A DNA stretch of 64,000 bases from Paraburkholderia sp. BL23I1N1 (GCF_003610295.1 NZ_RAPV01000002.1:930001-994000); one strand, 5' to 3'; shown: positions 15,334 through 25,710, counted from the stretch's first letter. Numbers and translations are program-made. The notes: generated from the letters alone by a model not told the origin.

Positions 15334-16857
15334 TCAAGCGAGGAACAAGCGGTACACGGGGTTCTGCGACTCTTCCCAGTACGGATACCCAAGCGTCGCG
15401 AGAAAACGTTCGAACCCGCTGTTCTCGCTCTCCGGCACCTGAATGCCGACCAGAATCGAACTGTAGTCCGCGCCCTGGTTGCGATAGTGGAACAGGCTGA
15501 TATTCCAGTTCGGCGCCATTGACGACAGAAACTTCATCAGCGCGCCCGGCCGTTCCGGAAACTCGAAACGGAACAGACGTTCGTCATGCGCCAGAGGCGA
15601 GCGCCCGCCGACCATGTAGCGGATGTGCTGCTTGGACAGTTCGTCGAAGGTCAGATCGACGGTGGCGAAGCCGTGTGCCTCAAATGCCCCCGCGATCTGC
15701 GCGGATTCGCTGCGATTGCGGATCTGCACGCCGACAAAGATATGGGCGGATTGCGCGTCCGCAATGCGGTAGTTGAATTCGGTGACGCTGCGCGTGCCCA
15801 CCAGTTCGCAGAAGCGGCGGAAGCTGCCGCGCTCTTCGGGAATCGTCACGGCGAACACTGCTTCGCGCGCTTCGCCGACTTCGGCGCGCTCAGCCACGAA
15901 ACGCATGCGGTCGAAATTCATGTTCGCGCCAGACGTGATCGCGATCAGCGTCTGGTTCTCGAGGCCTTCGCGCTCGGCATACTGCTTGGCGCCGGCCACG
16001 GCCAGCGCGCCAGCCGGCTCCAGCACGCTGCGCGTGTCCTGGAACACGTCCTTGATCGCGGCGCACAGCGCATCGGTATTCACCAGCAGCACGTCGTCGA
16101 GATATTCGCTGCACAGGCGGAAGGTTTCTTCGCCGACGAGCTTTACTGCAGTGCCGTCCGAGAACAGCCCGACTTCGTTTAGCGTGACGCGTTCGCCGGC
16201 CTTTAAAGAAGCGGCCATCGCACACGAATCATCGGTCTGCACGCCGATCACCTTGATCTCCGGGCGTACCGATTTCACGTACGCGGCCACGCCGGCCGCC
16301 AGGCCACCGCCGCCGATCGGCACGAAGATCGCGTGAATCGGGCCCTGGTGCTGGCTGAGAATCTCCATCGCGACCGTGCCCTGGCCGGCGATCACGTACG
16401 GATCGTCGAACGGGTGAACGAAGGTCAGGCCGCGCTCTTCCTGCAGCTTCACCGCATGCCCGTACGCATCGCTATAGGACTCGCCGAACTGCACGACTTC
16501 GACCGTTGCGCCGCCATGGGCGCGTACGGCGTCGACCTTCACCTGCGGGGTTGTCACCGGCACCACGATGATCGCCTTCACGCCCATGCGGGCCGCCGAC
16601 AGCGCCACGCCCTGCGCATGATTGCCCGCCGACGCGGTAATCACACCCCGCTCCAGCGCGTCCGCCGGAATATGCGCCATCTTGTTGTACGCGCCGCGCA
16701 CCTTGAATGAGAACACCGGCTGGTTGTCCTCGCGCTTCAGATAGACCGGATTGCGCAAGCGTGCCGACAGATTTGGCGCGCGTTCGAGTTCGGTCTCGCG
16801 GGCCACGTCGTAGACGCGCGCGGTCAGGGTTTTCTTCAGGTAGTCGTGGGAAGCCAT
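15334..16857 (-). CDS. ilvA: Biosynthetic threonine ammonia-lyase
   Basis: Converts L-threonine to 2-oxobutanoate and ammonia, the first step of isoleucine synthesis. 507 aa, close to the E. coli enzyme. PLP lysine lies in VFSFKVRGAYNKM, SAGNHAQGVAL is the phosphate-binding segment, and VPIGGGGLAAG the glycine-rich loop. Two ACT-like regulatory domains follow, about residues 325-505. Start at 16857 (MASHDYLKKTL) matches family N-termini; an upstream ATG at 16902 adds a weakly coding extension. It lies 23 bp upstream of the 5'-nucleotidase gene and may be cotranscribed with it. Confidence 0.96.
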   Translation of the reverse strand: MASHDYLKKTLTARVYDVARETELERAPNLSARLRNPVYLKREDNQPVFSFKVRGAYNKMAHIPADALERGVITASAGNHAQGVALSAARMGVKAIIVVPVTTPQVKVDAVRAHGGATVEVVQFGESYSDAYGHAVKLQEERGLTFVHPFDDPYVIAGQGTVAMEILSQHQGPIHAIFVPIGGGGLAAGVAAYVKSVRPEIKVIGVQTDDSCAMAASLKAGERVTLNEVGLFSDGTAVKLVGEETFRLCSEYLDDVLLVNTDALCAAIKDVFQDTRSVLEPAGALAVAGAKQYAEREGLENQTLIAITSGANMNFDRMRFVAERAEVGEAREAVFAVTIPEERGSFRRFCELVGTRSVTEFNYRIADAQSAHIFVGVQIRNRSESAQIAGAFEAHGFATVDLTFDELSKQHIRYMVGGRSPLAHDERLFRFEFPERPGALMKFLSSMAPNWNISLFHYRNQGADYSSILVGIQVPESENSGFERFLATLGYPYWEESQNPVYRLFLA

Positions 16858-16902
16858 GCGGGTGGCGCGGTGCGCTTTGTGAGACGGGAAAGGGTCAATC
16901 AT

Positions 16903-17280
16903 AGCGCCAACGGTGTTCGCTCTGGCCTTCAGCGAACCCTCGGCGCACGCCCGAGCCTCGTCAGCAAGGCCCCACCCGACCGTTCGGTCGGAGAATTCAC
17001 CGCAAGCGCTTGCGGGCGTCGTTCAACCCAAAAACGCTCAAAGCCCCGCCGCAGCTCCGATTTCAGGCGTCAACGCGCGGCTGGATCATGGGGTAGAATT
17101 CCATTTTGGAATAAGGATCGGAAGATGCACTGGCAGCCTCGGATCGCCCACTTGATGCCCGTCCCGCGTGAGTCTTGCCCCGCGGCGGAGCGTCACGTCC
17201 GTCAGGCACGATCGTGTAGCTGTCTCTGAGCGCCGTGAAGCGACTGATGTGGGTAGGCCGTCGGTTGCGCTTCGCTCCCC
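16903..17280 (+). other. Intergenic leader region upstream of the IS5 element
   Basis: The stretch divergent from ilvA has no clear long gene. It holds a possible -10 box TAGAAT at 17094-17099 and a short ORF with a well-placed ribosome site at 17125-17229. It was probably the promoter/leader of the large oxidoreductase gene at 18713 before the IS inserted. Confidence 0.4.
17125..17229 (+). CDS. Candidate short leader ORF (34 aa)
   Basis: An ATG at 17125 is preceded by AAGGA at 17113-17117, seven bases away, and by a possible -10 box at 17094-17099. The encoded peptide begins MHWQPRIAHLM and ends SCSCL before TAG. Nothing supports a folded protein. The strong ribosome site and terminal Cys-Ser-Cys could indicate a regulatory uORF for the downstream gene, now separated from it by the IS. 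It may equally be chance. Confidence 0.3.
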   Translation: MHWQPRIAHLMPVPRESCPAAERHVRQARSCSCL

Positions 17281-17283
17281 TAG

Positions 17284-18621
17284 CAGGCTGTTGAAATACC
17301 TCGTTTCTCCGTCATCCGGGACGAAGGGGTAAACGTTGAAGGTAATGTCATGAATGTGAGCGGGATGAAACGGATGCGCGGTGCCGATGGTTTTACGGAG
17401 TCGATGTTCACGGTGTTGAAGCTGGATGATTTTGTGCCGAAAGACCATCCGTTGCGTCCGATTCGCACGTGGCTCAACGATGCGCTCAAACGCATGGACG
17501 ACGTGTTTGCCCGGATGTACGAGGCTGATGCGAAAGGTGGGCGGCCGAGCATTGCACCGGAGAAGCTGGTGCGAGCGTTACTGCTTCAGGTGCTGTACTC
17601 GATTCGCAGCGAGCGCATGTTGATGGAACAGATTTCCTACAACATGCTCTTTCGCTGGTTCGTCGGCTTGCCGATGGATGGGACGGTGTGGGACCACTCG
17701 ACATTCAGCAAGAACCGCGACCGACTGCTTGAACACGATGTGCTGGTATTGCTCTTCAACGAGACGGTTGAGACTGCGCGCGAGCGTGGGCATCTGTCGG
17801 GTGAGCACTTTAGCGTTGACGGCACCCTGATTCAGGCATGGGCGGGACACAAGAGCTTTGTGCCGAAGGCAAGTCCGGACGAAGACGATACGCCGCCCGA
17901 CGAACCGCCGGCGCCCAATGACAACTGGCACGGTCAGAAGCGCAGTAACGCGACGCATCAGTCCACGACCGACGAGCAGGCGCGCCTGTTTCGCAAGAGC
18001 AAAGGAACCGGTGCGATGCTTTGCTACATGGGCCATGTACTGACTGACAACCGGCACGGCCTGGTAGTCAACGCGCAGGTGACGCTGGCGACGGGCACCG
18101 CCGAGCGCGACTGCGCCGCGCAAATGCTTGCTGACGCCGCGAAGGTGGCCCCGGGCGGCATTACGGTCGGGGCAGACAAGAACTACGACACGGCCGGCTT
18201 TGTCGCCACCTGTCGAGCAAATCGCGTCACGCCTCATGTGGCGCAAAACGATGGGCGTCCAGGAGGCTCAGCGATTGACGAGCGAACCACGCGTTGGCCG
18301 GGTTACGCGGTCAGCCAGCAAAAACGTAAGCGGATTGAGCAGGTGTTCGGATGGGGCAAGACAGTCGGACGAATTCGACAGGCGATGTATCGAGGACTTG
18401 AACGCGTGGACCAGCTCTTCGTGCTGACGCAGGTCGCCTACAACCTGACGCGTATGCGCACACTTGCCCGTTGAGGGCCGGGATGCAATGGATAACATCG
18501 ATATGGTGAAACCGTTAGCAGCCTCGAACGCCCGGAAACGTGTTCCGCGTTTCAGAAGTGCGAACTCAGCATCCGTCGCAATGCACCTGAGTGCATCAAC
18601 GACGGATATTTCAACAGCCTG
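17284..18621 (+). mobile_element. IS5-type insertion sequence, intact (about 1.34 kb)
   Basis: Perfect terminal inverted repeats CAGGCTGTTGAAATA (17284-17298) and its complement (18607-18621), bounded on both sides by CTAG (17280-17283, 18622-18625), the probable target duplication. CTAG is itself a palindrome, so the exact edge is ambiguous by a few bases. One intact transposase gene fills the element. It lies 87 bp upstream of the oxidoreductase start codon. Confidence 0.9.
17350..18474 (+). CDS. IS5/IS1182-type DDE transposase
   Basis: 374-aa transposase. The N-terminal DUF772-type domain includes DFVPKDHPLRPIR, GRPSIAPEKLVRALLLQVLY and the RSERMLMEQISYN segment. The DDE core follows, with first Asp in HFSVDGTLIQAWA, second in ITVGADKNYDTAGF, and the Glu in the conserved RIEQVFGWGKTVGRIRQ helix. 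The frame is complete and the catalytic positions appear present, so the element could be active. The family boundary between IS5 and IS1182 groups is uncertain from inspection. Confidence 0.92.
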   Translation: MNVSGMKRMRGADGFTESMFTVLKLDDFVPKDHPLRPIRTWLNDALKRMDDVFARMYEADAKGGRPSIAPEKLVRALLLQVLYSIRSERMLMEQISYNMLFRWFVGLPMDGTVWDHSTFSKNRDRLLEHDVLVLLFNETVETARERGHLSGEHFSVDGTLIQAWAGHKSFVPKASPDEDDTPPDEPPAPNDNWHGQKRSNATHQSTTDEQARLFRKSKGTGAMLCYMGHVLTDNRHGLVVNAQVTLATGTAERDCAAQMLADAAKVAPGGITVGADKNYDTAGFVATCRANRVTPHVAQNDGRPGGSAIDERTTRWPGYAVSQQKRKRIEQVFGWGKTVGRIRQAMYRGLERVDQLFVLTQVAYNLTRMRTLAR

Positions 18622-18712
18622 CTAGAAGATTTCCAGCATTGCGCCCCACGCGCACCGTCCGCCGACGCCTCACCTGTGAGCGCGCCCGGTTGATCCACCG
18701 AGTCGTCCGAAC

Positions 18713-21700
18713 ATGAACGCACCTCAAGTTTTCGATCCGAACGGGGCCGCCACTGCGGTGGCCGCCGATCCCGAAGCGCGTCTGCGCGAAATTCCCTATA
18801 ACTACACGTCGTTTTCCGACCGCGAAATCGTCATCCGTCTGCTAGGCGACGAAGCCTGGGCGGCTTTGGCCGAACTGCGCGCGGAACGCCGCACCGGCCG
18901 CTCGGCGCGGATGCTGTACGAAGTGCTCGGCGACATCTGGGTCGTGCGCCGCAATCCTTACCTGCAAGACGACCTGCTCGACAATCCGAAGCGCCGCGCG
19001 CTGCTGATCGAGGCGCTGCACCACCGTCTGACCGAGATCGAAAAGCGCCGCCGCGCCGATCTGGTCGAGCACGGCGACGAAGCGGGCATCGATCGGGCCG
19101 CTCGCGTCGAAACGCTGGTTTCGGCTGCCCGCCGTGCCGTCGACGATTTCGAGAGCGAATTCCAGAAGACCTTCGATCTGCGCCGTCGCGCGAACAAGGT
19201 GTTGGGCCGCGTCACGGAAAAAGACAACATCAAGTTCGACGGCTTGTCCCGCGTCTCGCACGTGACCGACGCGACCGACTGGCGCGTCGAGTACCCGTTC
19301 GTCGTGCTGACGCCGGACACCGAGGCCGAGATCGCCGGCATGATCAAGGCGTGTTTCGAACTCGGTCTGACCGTGATTCCGCGCGGAGGCGGCACGGGCT
19401 ACACGGGTGGCGCGGTGCCGCTCACGCCGTTCTCGGCCGTCATCAACACGGAAAAGCTCGAACAGCTGGGCGCGGTCGAGCTGACCGAACTGCCGGGCGT
19501 CGATCGCAAGGTGCCGACGATTTTCTCCGGCGCCGGCGTCGTGACGCGCCGCGTAACCGAAGCTGCCGAACAGGCCGGCTATGTGTTCGCGGTCGATCCG
19601 ACCTCGCTGGATGCGTCCTGCGTCGGCGGCAATGTCGCGATGAACGCGGGCGGCAAGAAGGCGGTGTTGTGGGGCACGGCGCTCGACAACCTCGCCTGGT
19701 GGCGCATGGTCGACCCGGAAGGGAACTGGCTCGAAGTCACGCGTCTGGAACACAACCTCGGCAAGATTCACGACATTGAAGTCGCGCGTTTCGAGCTGAA
19801 GTGGTTCGACGGCAGCCACGCCCCGGGCGAAAAGCTGCTGCGCACAGAAGCGCTCGACATCAAGGGCCGCGTGTTCCGCAAGGAAGGTCTCGGCAAAGAC
19901 GTCACGGACAAATTCCTCGCCGGTCTGCCGGGCATTCAGAAGGAAGGTTGCGACGGCCTGATCACGTCGGCGCGCTGGGTGCTGCACAAGATGCCGGCGC
20001 ATACGCGCACGGTCTGCCTCGAATTCTTCGGCCAGGCGCGCGAAGCGATTCCGAGCATCGTCGAGATTAAAGACTATCTGTTTGAAACGTCGAAGCAGGG
20101 CGGCGCGATTCTCGCCGGGCTCGAACATCTGGACGAACGCTATCTGCGCGCGGTCGGCTATGCGACCAAGAGCAAGCGCAACGCGTTTCCGAAGATGGTG
20201 CTGATTGGCGACATCGTCGGCGACGATGCGGACGCGGTGGCGCAAGCCACCTCGGAAGTCGTGCGTATGGCCAATGGCAAGAGCGGCGAAGGTTTCGTCG
20301 CCGTCAACGCCGAGGCGCGCAAGCGTTTCTGGCTCGACCGCAGCCGTACCGCGGCGATTGCGAAGCACACCAACGCGTTCAAGATCAACGAAGACGTGGT
20401 GATCCCGCTCGACCGCATGGGCGAGTACACCGACGGCATCGAACGCATCAACATCGAGTTGTCGATCAAGAACAAGCTGCAACTGGTCGACGCGCTCGAA
20501 ACGTTCTTCAAGGGCGGCAAGCTGCCACTCGGCAAGAGCGACGACGCCAACGAAATCCCGAGCGCGGAGTTGCTCGAAGATCGCGTCCAACAGGCGCTCG
20601 ATCTGCTGAAGAAGGTGCGCGCACGCTGGGAATTCCTGCGTGACAAGCTCGATCTGTCCTTGCGCGAGGCGCAGCACTATCTGGTCGGCCTCGGCTACGA
20701 AGGGCTGGCGGAGAAGTTCGCCGACCGCGTCGATGCGCAGCCGGATGCGACCGTGTTCCATATCACGCAAGACCGTACGGTGCGTGTGTCGTGGAAGGCA
20801 GAGATCCGGGCTGAGTTGCGTCAGATCTTCAACGGCGGCGAATTCAAGCCGATCCTCGAAGAAGCTCAGGCGATTCACAAGAAAGTACTGCGTGGCCGCG
20901 TGTTCGTCGCGCTGCACATGCACGCGGGCGACGGCAACGTCCACACGAACCTGCCGGTCAACTCCGACAACTACGAGATGCTGCAGGACGCCCACACGGC
21001 GGTCGCGCGCATCATGAAGCTGGCGCGTTCGCTCGACGGCGTGATTTCCGGCGAGCACGGCATCGGCATTACCAAGCTCGAGTTCCTGACCGAAGAAGAG
21101 ATCGGCGAATTCCGCGCATACAAGCAGCGTGTCGATCCGCATGGCCGCTTCAATGCCGGCAAGCTGCTCGCAGGCGCGGACCTGCGCAACGCCTACACGC
21201 CGAGCTTCGGCCTGATGGGCTACGAATCGCTGATCATGCAGCAGTCCGACATCGGCGCGATTTCGGAGTCGATCAAAGACTGTTTGCGTTGCGGCAAGTG
21301 CAAGCCGGTGTGCGCGACTCACGTACCGCGCGCGAACCTGCTGTACAGCCCGCGCAACAAGATTCTCGCGACCTCCTTGCTGGTCGAGGCGTTCCTGTAC
21401 GAAGAGCAGACCCGCCGCGGCGTGTCGATCAAGCACTGGGACGAGTTCAACGACGTCGCCGATCACTGCACTGTCTGTCACAAATGCGTGACGCCGTGCC
21501 CGGTGAAGATCGACTTCGGCGACGTGACGATGAACATGCGCAACCTGCTGCGCAAGATGGGCAAGAAGAAGTTCAATCCGGGCAACGCGGCCGGCATGTT
21601 CTTCCTGAACGCTACCAACCCGCAGACCATCAACCTCGCGCGCACGGCGATGATGGGCATCGGCTACAAGGCGCAGCGTTTCGGCAACGACGTGCTGAAG

Positions 21701-22807
21701 AAGTTCGCGAGGAAGCAGACGGCGCACCCGCCGGCGACCGTCGGCAAGCCGCCGGTCACGCAGCAGGTGATCCACTTCATGAACAAGAAGATGCCGGGCA
21801 ATCTGCCGAAGAAGACCGCGCGCGCGTTGCTCGATATCGAAGACAACAAGATCGTCCCGATCATCCGCAATCCGAAGACGACCACCGCCGATACGGAAGC
21901 GGTGTTCTACTTCCCGGGCTGCGGCTCCGAGCGGCTGTTCTCGCAAGTGGGTCTGGCGACGCAAGCCATGCTGTGGGAGGCGGGCGTGCAAACCGTGCTG
22001 CCGCCGGGCTACCTGTGTTGCGGCTATCCGCAACGCGGCTCGGGCCAGTTCGACAAGGCCGAGCAGATCGTCACGGATAACCGTGTGCTGTTCCACCGCG
22101 TCGCGAATACGCTGAACTATCTCGACATCAAGACGGTGGTGGTGTCGTGTGGCACGTGTTACGACCAGCTCGCCGGGTACGAATTCGAGAAGATCTTCCC
22201 GGGTTGCCGGATCATCGACATCCACGAGTTTCTGCTTGAGAAAGGCATCAAGCTCGAAGGCGTGAACGGCGTGCGCTACATGTATCACGACCCGTGCCAC
22301 TCGCCGATCAAGACGATGGACCCGGTCAAGCTCGTCAATCAGCTGATGGGGTCGGAGAACGACGGCTACAAGATCGAGAAGAACGATCGCTGCTGTGGCG
22401 AATCCGGCACACTCGCGGTCACGCGCCCGGACATTTCGACGCAAGTCCGCTTCCGCAAGGAAGAGGAAATGCGCAAGGGCGCGGCGAAGCTGCGTGGTAT
22501 TCCGTTAGTGGGCGAAGCCGGGGCGAATGCGATCAATACGGCCAATGCATCGGCCGGCGCGGCGGGTGCGTCGAACGGTTCGGTGCTCAAAGCGGGCGAC
22601 GGGCCGCAGCCGAACGGCGTCACCGACGTGAAGATCCTGACGAGCTGCCCGTCCTGCCTGCAGGGCCTGTCGCGCTACAACGAAGACGCGGGCACCGAAG
22701 CGGATTACATCGTGGTCGAGATGGCACGTCACGTGCTGGGTGAGGACTGGATGGCGGACTACGTCCAGCGGGCGAACAATGGCGGAATCGAGCGCGTGCT
22801 GGTTTAA
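18713..22807 (+). CDS. Giant FAD-linked oxidase / Fe-S oxidoreductase with DUF3683 N-terminus
   Basis: 1364 aa, fusing what are usually separate subunits. Order: DUF3683-like helical N-terminus (about 1-180); FAD-binding PCMH domain with [12 protein letters not shown] near 222-233; FAD-linked oxidase C-terminal domain with [12 protein letters not shown] near 734 and SGEHGIGI; two 4Fe-4S ferredoxin motifs ([11 protein letters not shown] near 857 and [12 protein letters not shown] near 919); and CCG (heterodisulfide-reductase/GlpC-like) repeats with [33 protein letters not shown] and SCPSCLQG. This fits a D-2-hydroxyacid (D-lactate or D-2-hydroxyglutarate type) dehydrogenase passing electrons to the quinone pool. 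Substrate not determined. An IS5-type element lies directly upstream. Confidence 0.88.
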   Translation: MNAPQVFDPNGAATAVAADPEARLREIPYNYTSFSDREIVIRLLGDEAWAALAELRAERRTGRSARMLYEVLGDIWVVRRNPYLQDDLLDNPKRRALLIEALHHRLTEIEKRRRADLVEHGDEAGIDRAARVETLVSAARRAVDDFESEFQKTFDLRRRANKVLGRVTEKDNIKFDGLSRVSHVTDATDWRVEYPFVVLTPDTEAEIAGMIKACFELGLTVIPRGGGTGYTGGAVPLTPFSAVINTEKLEQLGAVELTELPGVDRKVPTIFSGAGVVTRRVTEAAEQAGYVFAVDPTSLDASCVGGNVAMNAGGKKAVLWGTALDNLAWWRMVDPEGNWLEVTRLEHNLGKIHDIEVARFELKWFDGSHAPGEKLLRTEALDIKGRVFRKEGLGKDVTDKFLAGLPGIQKEGCDGLITSARWVLHKMPAHTRTVCLEFFGQAREAIPSIVEIKDYLFETSKQGGAILAGLEHLDERYLRAVGYATKSKRNAFPKMVLIGDIVGDDADAVAQATSEVVRMANGKSGEGFVAVNAEARKRFWLDRSRTAAIAKHTNAFKINEDVVIPLDRMGEYTDGIERINIELSIKNKLQLVDALETFFKGGKLPLGKSDDANEIPSAELLEDRVQQALDLLKKVRARWEFLRDKLDLSLREAQHYLVGLGYEGLAEKFADRVDAQPDATVFHITQDRTVRVSWKAEIRAELRQIFNGGEFKPILEEAQAIHKKVLRGRVFVALHMHAGDGNVHTNLPVNSDNYEMLQDAHTAVARIMKLARSLDGVISGEHGIGITKLEFLTEEEIGEFRAYKQRVDPHGRFNAGKLLAGADLRNAYTPSFGLMGYESLIMQQSDIGAISESIKDCLRCGKCKPVCATHVPRANLLYSPRNKILATSLLVEAFLYEEQTRRGVSIKHWDEFNDVADHCTVCHKCVTPCPVKIDFGDVTMNMRNLLRKMGKKKFNPGNAAGMFFLNATNPQTINLARTAMMGIGYKAQRFGNDVLKKFARKQTAHPPATVGKPPVTQQVIHFMNKKMPGNLPKKTARALLDIEDNKIVPIIRNPKTTTADTEAVFYFPGCGSERLFSQVGLATQAMLWEAGVQTVLPPGYLCCGYPQRGSGQFDKAEQIVTDNRVLFHRVANTLNYLDIKTVVVSCGTCYDQLAGYEFEKIFPGCRIIDIHEFLLEKGIKLEGVNGVRYMYHDPCHSPIKTMDPVKLVNQLMGSENDGYKIEKNDRCCGESGTLAVTRPDISTQVRFRKEEEMRKGAAKLRGIPLVGEAGANAINTANASAGAAGASNGSVLKAGDGPQPNGVTDVKILTSCPSCLQGLSRYNEDAGTEADYIVVEMARHVLGEDWMADYVQRANNGGIERVLV

Positions 22808-22841
22808 TGGCACGACCGACGATTTTTGCCTGAGGACGACA

Positions 22842-23270
22842 ATGGAATGCGTTTTTTGCCGTGAAGATGGCGGCGATGTGCTGTGGCAGGACGACACCCT
22901 GCGTGTCGTCCTCGCCGACGAACACGATTATCCCGGCTTTTGCCGGGTGATCTGGAACACGCATATCGCCGAGTTTTCCGATCTCGCCGACACTGAGCGG
23001 GATCGCGTGATGCAGGCCGTGTACGCGGTCGAGCGTGCGATCCGGCGCATTCTTCAGCCGGTGAAGGTCAACCTGGCGAGCCTTGGCAACCAGGTGCCGC
23101 ACGTGCATTGGCACGTGATTCCGCGTTTTTCGAACGACGCTCACTTCCCGTTGCCGATCTGGGCGCCGCGCCAACGCACGGTATCCGAAGCAATGCTGTC
23201 GTCGCGCCGCGCGCAAGCCACGTTGCTGCGCGAAGCGGTGCGGCAGGAAATCGAACAGGCGCTTGGCTGA
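22842..23270 (+). CDS. HIT-family protein
   Basis: 142-aa histidine-triad nucleotide-binding protein. HVHWHVIPR at 87-95 supplies the His-x-His-x-His triad (His87, His89, His91) that acts on nucleotide-phosphate bonds. An N-terminal Cys pair (CVFC, residues 3-6) may bind metal. The ATG at 22842 follows the oxidoreductase stop by 34 bp with GAGGA nearby, so it is likely in the same transcript. Substrate is unknown; bacterial HIT proteins act on adenylated or AppppA-like molecules. Confidence 0.9.
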   Translation: MECVFCREDGGDVLWQDDTLRVVLADEHDYPGFCRVIWNTHIAEFSDLADTERDRVMQAVYAVERAIRRILQPVKVNLASLGNQVPHVHWHVIPRFSNDAHFPLPIWAPRQRTVSEAMLSSRRAQATLLREAVRQEIEQALG

Positions 23271-23314
23271 GCGCCCCGGCTCTGACGGCCCTGCGTTTTC
23301 ATTATGAGGTCAAC

Positions 23315-23728
23315 ATGAGCGGACTGACTCCCGATACCCCGGTGCCGACCGACGTGGTCGTGCATTCCAAATCGCGCGTACTCGAATTGCAATACGCGAA
23401 CGGCGAAACGTATCGCCTGCCGTTTGAGCTGCTGCGCGTGTATTCGCCGTCAGCGGAAGTGATGGGCCACGGGCCCGGTCAGGAGGTGCTGCAAACCGGT
23501 AAGCGCGACGTCACGATCACGATGATCGAAGGCGTCGGCAACTACGCTTTGCAGCCTACTTTCTCCGATGGACACGCCACCGGCATCTATTCCTGGGACC
23601 TGCTGTACGACATGGCCGTCCGTCAGGATGAACTCTGGCGCGACTATCTCGCCAAACTGGCAGCAGCCGGCGTTGACCGCGATGCGCCAATGACGCCGGC
23701 CGGTGCTGCGCACGGGCACTGTCACTGA
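23315..23728 (+). CDS. DUF971 protein (gamma-butyrobetaine hydroxylase-like N-terminal domain)
   Basis: 137 aa matching the stand-alone DUF971 fold: [27 protein letters not shown] near the start and [25 protein letters not shown] in the middle. The same domain forms the N-terminus of gamma-butyrobetaine hydroxylases and occurs fused to Fe-S carriers. A role in Fe-S handling has been suggested for the family, not proven. The His-rich end (HGHCH) may bind metal. It lies directly upstream of ubiE, as in many betaproteobacteria. Start at 23315 follows GAGG. Confidence 0.85.
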   Translation: MSGLTPDTPVPTDVVVHSKSRVLELQYANGETYRLPFELLRVYSPSAEVMGHGPGQEVLQTGKRDVTITMIEGVGNYALQPTFSDGHATGIYSWDLLYDMAVRQDELWRDYLAKLAAAGVDRDAPMTPAGAAHGHCH

Positions 23729-23795
23729 TACGATTCGCCCTGGTCGCCGCACTGATGCGGCGCAACATTTCAGAATACGCGAAAGGACGAGCGCG

Positions 23796-24527
23796 ATGAG
23801 CAAAACCCACTTCGGCTTTCAATCGGTCGACGAACAGGAAAAAGCGGAGAAGGTGGCGGGCGTGTTCCACTCGGTCGCCTCCAACTACGACTTGATGAAC
23901 GACCTGATGTCGGGCGGGTTGCACCGGGCGTGGAAGATGTTCACGATCGCCCAGGCCAACGTCCGGCCGGGCTTCAAGGTGCTCGATATTGCGGGGGGCA
24001 CGGGCGATCTGTCGAAGGCGTTCGCCAAACAGGCGGGCGACACCGGGGAAGTCTGGCACACCGACATCAACGAATCGATGCTGCGCGTGGGCCGCGACCG
24101 TCTGCTGGATAAGGGTGTGATCACGCCGGCGCTGCTTTGCGACGCCGAAAAGATCCCCTTTCCGGACAATTACTTCGACGTGGTGACCGTGGCCTTCGGC
24201 TTGCGCAACATGACGCACAAGGATGTGGCGCTGGCCGAGATGCGTCGCGTGTTGAAGCCGGCAGGCCGTCTGCTGGTGCTGGAGTTCTCGAAGGTGTGGG
24301 ATCCGCTTAAAAAGGTCTACGATGTCTATTCGTTCAAGGTGCTGCCGTGGCTCGGCGACCGCTTTGCGAAGGACGCCGAGAGCTACCGCTACCTGGCGGA
24401 ATCGATCCGGATGCACCCGGATCAGGAAACTTTAAAAACAATGATGGAACAAGCGGGCCTGGACGGCGTCAAATATTACAATTTGTCAGCTGGCGTGGTA
24501 GCTTTACATGTGGGGACCAAATACTAG
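23796..24527 (+). CDS. ubiE: Demethylmenaquinone/ubiquinone C-methyltransferase
   Basis: SAM-dependent C-methylation of the 2-polyprenyl-6-methoxy-1,4-benzoquinol ring in ubiquinone synthesis. 243 aa. Family marks are [25 protein letters not shown] near the N-terminus, the SAM-binding [15 protein letters not shown] (about 62-76), and [16 protein letters not shown]. The C-terminus FPGxx-like region ends with [15 protein letters not shown], standard for UbiE. It opens the ubiE - Tim44-like - ubiJ - ubiB group. Confidence 0.97.
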   Translation: MSKTHFGFQSVDEQEKAEKVAGVFHSVASNYDLMNDLMSGGLHRAWKMFTIAQANVRPGFKVLDIAGGTGDLSKAFAKQAGDTGEVWHTDINESMLRVGRDRLLDKGVITPALLCDAEKIPFPDNYFDVVTVAFGLRNMTHKDVALAEMRRVLKPAGRLLVLEFSKVWDPLKKVYDVYSFKVLPWLGDRFAKDAESYRYLAESIRMHPDQETLKTMMEQAGLDGVKYYNLSAGVVALHVGTKY

Positions 24528-24565
24528 GGTCTCTAACCCATCGATTTTTAAAGGAAAGTACGAAA

Positions 24566-25558
24566 ATGTCCGATTCAGGTGTGTTATCTCCCCGTAAGGT
24601 TAAGCGGTCGTTGGTGAGAAGAATCGGACTGATCGCGGTGGTCGGTCTGATCATGGCCGGCTCTCTCGCTTCGCTCGATGCGGAAGCCCGCCGCATGGGC
24701 GGCGGCCGGACCATTGGCCGTCAGTCGAACACGGTTCAGCAACAGTCGACCCCGTCGCAATCCTCCCCAAGCAATCAGGCCACGCAGCAGCGCGCACAGC
24801 CCGCTCCGGCGCCTGCGCCGACGCCGGCCGCGGCGCCTAACCGTTCGCGCTGGCTCGGGCCGATCGCCGGTCTCGCGGCCGGCCTCGGTATCGCCGCGTT
24901 GTTGTCGCACTTCGGTCTGGGCGGCGCGTTTGCCGGCGCCATGGCCAACATTATCGTGATCGCGATCATCGCGATGATCGGCATCTGGTTGATCCGCCGC
25001 TTCATGGGCCGCAAGCGCAATACGGCGCAGCCGGCGTACGCGGGCGGTTCGCCTTCGTTGAATGCGGGCGGCACCGGCTACACGCAGGAACCGCGTTACA
25101 GCGCGCCGCCCACCGGTTCGTACCTCGAGCCGCAAGGCAACCCGCTGAGCACGCCGTCCATCAACGCCGCCCCGGCCGTGCCGGCCGGCTTCGATTCGGA
25201 AGCGTTCCTGCGCAACGCCAAGGTGTACTTCGTGCGCCTGCAAGCTGCTTGGGACGTCGGCAACACGGAGGACATACGCGAATTCACCACGCCGGAAATG
25301 TTCGCCGAAGTGAGGGTCGATCTATCGTCACGCGGTACCGAGTCCAATCAGACGGACGTGGTGCAGCTGAACGCGGAGTTGCTGGGCGTTGAAGAGCGCG
25401 CAACTGAATACTTTGCCAGCGTGCGCTTCTCCGGCTTGATCCGCGAATCGGCGGGTGCGGTGGCTGAGCCGTTCGTCGAGGTCTGGAACCTGACGAAGGC
25501 GAACCGCCCCGGCGAAGGCTGGTTGCTGGCCGGCATTCAGCAGGTAGCGCAGCACTGA
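24566..25558 (+). CDS. Tim44-like domain membrane protein
   Basis: 330 aa. An N-terminal membrane anchor (RRIGLIAVVGLIMAGSLASL, about 17-36) is followed by a Gln/Pro/Ala-rich linker. A transmembrane pair comes next (about 95-150; LGPIAGLAAGLGIAALLSHF and MANIIVIAIIAMIGIWLIRR), then a basic patch and a C-terminal Tim44/MBA1-type domain from about residue 210 (FDSEAFLRNAKVYFVRLQAAWD). The AAGGAAAG ribosome site fits the ATG at 24566. Conserved position between ubiE and ubiJ suggests a membrane-associated assembly role in quinone synthesis, which is inference. Confidence 0.85.
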   Translation: MSDSGVLSPRKVKRSLVRRIGLIAVVGLIMAGSLASLDAEARRMGGGRTIGRQSNTVQQQSTPSQSSPSNQATQQRAQPAPAPAPTPAAAPNRSRWLGPIAGLAAGLGIAALLSHFGLGGAFAGAMANIIVIAIIAMIGIWLIRRFMGRKRNTAQPAYAGGSPSLNAGGTGYTQEPRYSAPPTGSYLEPQGNPLSTPSINAAPAVPAGFDSEAFLRNAKVYFVRLQAAWDVGNTEDIREFTTPEMFAEVRVDLSSRGTESNQTDVVQLNAELLGVEERATEYFASVRFSGLIRESAGAVAEPFVEVWNLTKANRPGEGWLLAGIQQVAQH

Positions 25559-25665
25559 GGCAGCAGCGAGACGGAGCCGAGGCGACACTGCGCGCCCTGA
25601 CTTCGCTCAAAGCGTTGGCCGTTCGGCATAGCAAGCCGCGAAGCGAACGGACGTTACAATAGGAA

Positions 25666-25697
25666 CCCGCGCGGGCACTTGCCCGCGCGGGTTTTTT
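25666..25697 (+). terminator. Strong rho-independent terminator after the Tim44-like gene
   Basis: CCCGCGCGGGC - ACTT - GCCCGCGCGGG with an 11-bp perfect stem, followed by six T. It ends only 13 bp before the ubiJ ATG. The stem is itself largely self-complementary. Confidence 0.9.
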
Positions 25698-25710
25698 CTT
25701 GCCACTTTCA

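Noticed and set aside
18842..22444. 1200-codon open frame on the minus strand
   Set aside because: Complementary to the giant oxidoreductase gene; composition is Arg/Val/His-rich with no domain, typical of antisense frames in GC-rich genes.
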